Origin: Methylomonas subterranea
Lineage (GTDB): Bacteria > Pseudomonadota > Gammaproteobacteria > Methylococcales > Methylomonadaceae
Length of the DNA stretch: 64,000 nt
Assembly: GCF_024505185.1 (NCBI RefSeq)
Contig: NZ_JANIBJ010000006.1
Span: 62,001-126,000 of the forward strand
Direction of reading: 5' to 3'
In this document: in pieces, positions 61,575 to 64,000 of the stretch
Numbering within the stretch: the first letter of the stretch is position 1
Layout of the letters: the number at the start of each line of letters is the position of its first letter
Made by a program: the position numbers and the translations under genes
The notes under the pieces: generated by a model
Databases searched by the model: none
The model's input: only the letters and a program-made list of their open reading frames with translations
What the model was told of the DNA's origin: nothing

Positions 61575-61951
61575 CAGTGCAGGGTTCTGGGGATCGACAA
61601 GGTAAATTTTGGAATAGCCGCGTTGAAATTTTCGCCGGTATCGGACAGCATTTTATATTTACCCTGCATGACTCCCACCGGGGTTTCGATCATGGCCGCG
61701 CTGGTGTATCGGAACGAATCTCCGGGGTTCAGGTGCGGATTTTCGCCCACAACGCCGTCACCGTTCACTTCCTGCACCTTGCCGTTGGCATCGGTTATCA
61801 ACCAATGTCGGGTCAGCAGGCGCGCGGGTACCGCGCCGACGTTGGTGATGGTGACGGTATAGGCAAACACAAAACGGTTCTGTTCGGGCGCCGACTGGCT
61901 CTCGATGTACTGTGGCTTGGCCTCAACTAATACTTTGTTTTTTTCGCTCAT
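61574..61951 (-). CDS. apaG: ApaG protein
   Basis: 125 residues, fibronectin III-like fold. VEAKPQYIESQSAPEQNRFVFAYTVTI near the N terminus, LTRHWLITDANGKVQEVNGDGVVGE and YTSAAMIETPVGVMQGKYKML are standard ApaG segments. Linked to cobalt/magnesium handling in enterobacteria, but the molecular role is unclear. It is upstream of apaH with a 1-bp overlap, as in E. coli. Confidence 0.95.
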   Translation of the reverse strand: MSEKNKVLVEAKPQYIESQSAPEQNRFVFAYTVTITNVGAVPARLLTRHWLITDANGKVQEVNGDGVVGENPHLNPGDSFRYTSAAMIETPVGVMQGKYKMLSDTGENFNAAIPKFTLSIPRTLH

Positions 61952-62018
61952 TGATAGATCATGTCGTTCCGTATATTTCGTATTTCAACCTAACTGATTT
62001 ACAAACGCAAGCCGCCTC

Positions 62019-62561
62019 ATGAAGATAAGCCGCCTCCAGTTTGCTTTAATGCTGACTCTAGTACCCATGCTATCGGTGGCGGAAGACGGCAAGGACTTGT
62101 TCGCGGCCGCCGCCGGCGGAAAACTGGAACGGGTGCAAACCTTGTTGGCACAAGGCATAGACGTCAACAGTAAAATCGAACAGGACAGAACGGCCTTGAT
62201 GGCCGCCAGTTTCAACGGCAATTTGCGCGTTATCAGGCTGCTGCTGGGCTATGGCGCCGATGTCAATCTGGCCGATAAGTCCGGTGCGACCGCGCTGTCC
62301 GATGCAGTACTGTTCGGTAACGCCGATGCCGTCAAGTTGCTGATAGCGGCCGGCGCCAATGTGAATGCCGTCGACAATCAAAAAGTCGCCGTTCTGGACA
62401 AAGCCAAAAAAATCGGTAGGGCCGACATCGTGAAATTACTGGAAGATGCCGGCGCCAAGGTAGCCGAAGCCCCGACGGAAATTGTGCCCGGGGCCGATGG
62501 CGAAGCCGCGCCGGATAAGCAGCCCGCCCAGGAAGATAAACCCGCAGAATCCAAACCATGA
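62019..62561 (+). CDS. Exported ankyrin-repeat protein
   Basis: 180 residues. A signal peptide (about 1-21, MLSVAEDG at the junction) is followed by three to four ankyrin repeats (about 22-145), e.g. DRTALMAASFNGNLRVIRLL and GATALSDAVLFGNADAVKLL. The C-terminal 35 residues are Pro/Glu/Ala/Lys-rich and disordered. Probably a periplasmic protein-binding module; partner unknown. It overlaps mpl by 4 bp, suggesting a cell-wall-related link, and is divergent from apaG. Confidence 0.9.
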   Translation: MKISRLQFALMLTLVPMLSVAEDGKDLFAAAAGGKLERVQTLLAQGIDVNSKIEQDRTALMAASFNGNLRVIRLLLGYGADVNLADKSGATALSDAVLFGNADAVKLLIAAGANVNAVDNQKVAVLDKAKKIGRADIVKLLEDAGAKVAEAPTEIVPGADGEAAPDKQPAQEDKPAESKP

Positions 62562-63928
62562 CAGCACAACAACCTTTACACATTCACATTCTCGGCATCT
62601 GCGGTACCTTTATGGGCGGCCTGGCGCTGATTGCCCGCGAACTGGGCTATACCGTCAGCGGCTCCGATCAAAATGTCTATCCGCCGATGAGCACTCAGTT
62701 GGAAGAGCAGGGCATACGCCTGATGAACGGTTACAAAGCCGAAAATCTGGATTGCGGGCCCGATCTGGTGGTGATAGGCAACGCCATGTCGCGCGGTAAT
62801 CCGGAAGTGGAAGCCGTGCTGAATCGGAATCTGCCTTATATTTCCGGTCCGCAGTGGTTGGCCGAGCATGTCTTGCAAAAGCGTTGGGTGCTGGCTGTTG
62901 CCGGCACGCACGGCAAAACCACGACCACCAGCATGCTGAGCTGGATATTGGAGTTCAACGGGTTCAAACCCGGTTTTTTGATCGGCGGGATACCCTTGAA
63001 TTTCGGCGTTTCCGCCCGGCTTGGCGAGTCGGATTTTTTTGTGATCGAAGCCGACGAATACGATTGTGCTTTTTTCGATAAGCGCTCCAAGTTCGTACAC
63101 TATCGTCCGCGCACGGCGGTATTGAATAATCTGGAATACGACCATGCCGATATCTTCGAAAATCTGGACGCTATAAAAAAGCAATTCCACCATCTGGTTC
63201 GCACGATACCCGGCGAAGGTCTGATCATTGCGCCATCTTGCGAACAAAATATTGCGGAAGTGCTGGAAATGGGCTGCTGGACGCCCGTGGTGAAAACCAC
63301 CGTTGACTCGGGGGGCGACTGGCAAGCCGAATTGATTAATGCGGACGGCAGTTGTTTTAATGTCCGTTTCGGCGGAGAAGATCATGGCGAGGTGACGTGG
63401 AATCTGACCGGTCAACACAACGTCTACAACGCGCTCGCCGCCATGGCTGCCGCCCGCCATATCGGTATCGTGCCCAAGGATGCCATCGAGGCGCTGCGGC
63501 GGTTTCGAAACGTCAAGCGCCGCATGGAGATCATTGTCAAACATAAGGGGCTGACTATATATGACGATTTTGCCCATCACCCGACGGCGATAGAAACCAC
63601 GCTGGACGGCTTGCGCAAGCAAGTGGGAAAACAAAAAATTCTCGCCATCGTCGAGCCTCGTTCAAACACCATGCGCCTGGGGGTGCATACTCGGGCGCTG
63701 GCCGAGTCTTTGGCGCTTGCCGATAGTGCGATTGTTTACCAGCCGGAAAATTTGGGTTGGGATTTGAGTCAATTGCCGCGATACGCCGATAATATTCAGA
63801 TTTGCGGCGATTTGGAAGAAATCATCCAAACCATCCAGGCGCAAGCGGATGGTATCTGTCACATAGTATTGATGAGTAACGGCAGTTTCGGCGGCATTTA
63901 TCAGCGCCTGAAAACCGAGCTAGGCTAA
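62558..63928 (+). CDS. mpl: UDP-N-acetylmuramate:L-alanyl-gamma-D-glutamyl-meso-diaminopimelate ligase
   Basis: Murein-recycling ligase that attaches recovered tripeptide to UDP-MurNAc. 456 residues. It starts with HIHILGICGTFMGGLALIARELG, has the ATP-binding loop VAGTHGKTTTTSMLSWIL (near residue 112), VIEADEYDCAFFDKRSKFV (near 164), and IYDDFAHHPTAIETTL (near 337). Sequence and length fit Mpl rather than MurC. Starts 4 bp before the end of the ankyrin gene. The window ends 72 bp after its stop, with no further gene visible. Confidence 0.96.
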   Translation: MTAQQPLHIHILGICGTFMGGLALIARELGYTVSGSDQNVYPPMSTQLEEQGIRLMNGYKAENLDCGPDLVVIGNAMSRGNPEVEAVLNRNLPYISGPQWLAEHVLQKRWVLAVAGTHGKTTTTSMLSWILEFNGFKPGFLIGGIPLNFGVSARLGESDFFVIEADEYDCAFFDKRSKFVHYRPRTAVLNNLEYDHADIFENLDAIKKQFHHLVRTIPGEGLIIAPSCEQNIAEVLEMGCWTPVVKTTVDSGGDWQAELINADGSCFNVRFGGEDHGEVTWNLTGQHNVYNALAAMAAARHIGIVPKDAIEALRRFRNVKRRMEIIVKHKGLTIYDDFAHHPTAIETTLDGLRKQVGKQKILAIVEPRSNTMRLGVHTRALAESLALADSAIVYQPENLGWDLSQLPRYADNIQICGDLEEIIQTIQAQADGICHIVLMSNGSFGGIYQRLKTELG

Positions 63929-64000
63929 ATTGACGGAATATTTTCAGCTCGAAATTAAACGATATTGGTCTAAAATTTTGCGTTTAATTTTTGCGAGGCA

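Overview
The window looks like chromosome of a methane- or methanol-using gammaproteobacterium of the Methylomonas type (Methylococcales). This is an inference. It rests on a formaldehyde-activating-enzyme (Fae) homologue, a Pseudomonas-like gshB-tonB-yqgE-ruvX-pyrR-pyrB-pyrC' block, an exosortase-associated TIGR04073 protein and moderately high G+C. No rRNA, tRNA, phage or CRISPR array was seen.

Layout. 1-2096 (-): glyS (cut by the window edge) and glyQ. 2375-8793 (-): a TetR regulator and a tripartite RND efflux operon, with two operator palindromes over a good promoter upstream. 9165-11644 (+): a Tat-type DUF882 protein and an unknown membrane-anchored protein. 11696-13387 (-): arsC, DUF2490, wrbA. 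13460-14890 (+): hldE. 14932-19091 (+): an accessory island with a toxin-antitoxin pair, a frameshifted XRE antitoxin-like gene and a tightly coupled DUF262 / DUF3696-ATPase / unknown-protein operon that looks like an anti-phage system. 19174-20847 (+): ubiA and a pentapeptide-repeat protein. 20998-26245 (-): membrane protein, ugd, a beta-hydroxyacid dehydrogenase, a GDSL esterase, speA. 26603-32129: a Cache-PAS-GAF sensor without an output domain, a Do protease, a double cNMP-binding/rhodanese protein, rpmG and rpmB.

32269-40143 (+): gshB, tonB, yqgE and ruvX, then a REP-associated transposase with its two inverted REP copies, a broken DUF2380-like gene and a cupin gene, then pyrR-pyrB-pyrC'. 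The mobile material sits inside a gene order that is continuous in Pseudomonas. 40223-58572 (+): a LOG-family protein and a MoxR/Bat-type locus (moxR, creA, DUF58, DUF4381, two VWA proteins, BatD). This locus is interrupted by a 1346-residue MASE1-CHASE-PAS-GGDEF-EAL protein and by a second complete RND efflux cassette. 58604-64000: Fae homologue, OmpA-like lipoprotein, TIGR04073 protein, apaH, apaG, ankyrin-repeat protein and mpl.

Most of the window is core metabolism, envelope and translation. The parts that stand out are the 14.9-19.1 kb island, the RAYT/REP insertion and nearby large hairpin, the interrupted MoxR/Bat locus, and a Fae homologue without the catalytic histidine. Most start codons were taken from ribosome-binding sites, overlaps or family alignment; no similarity search was run.
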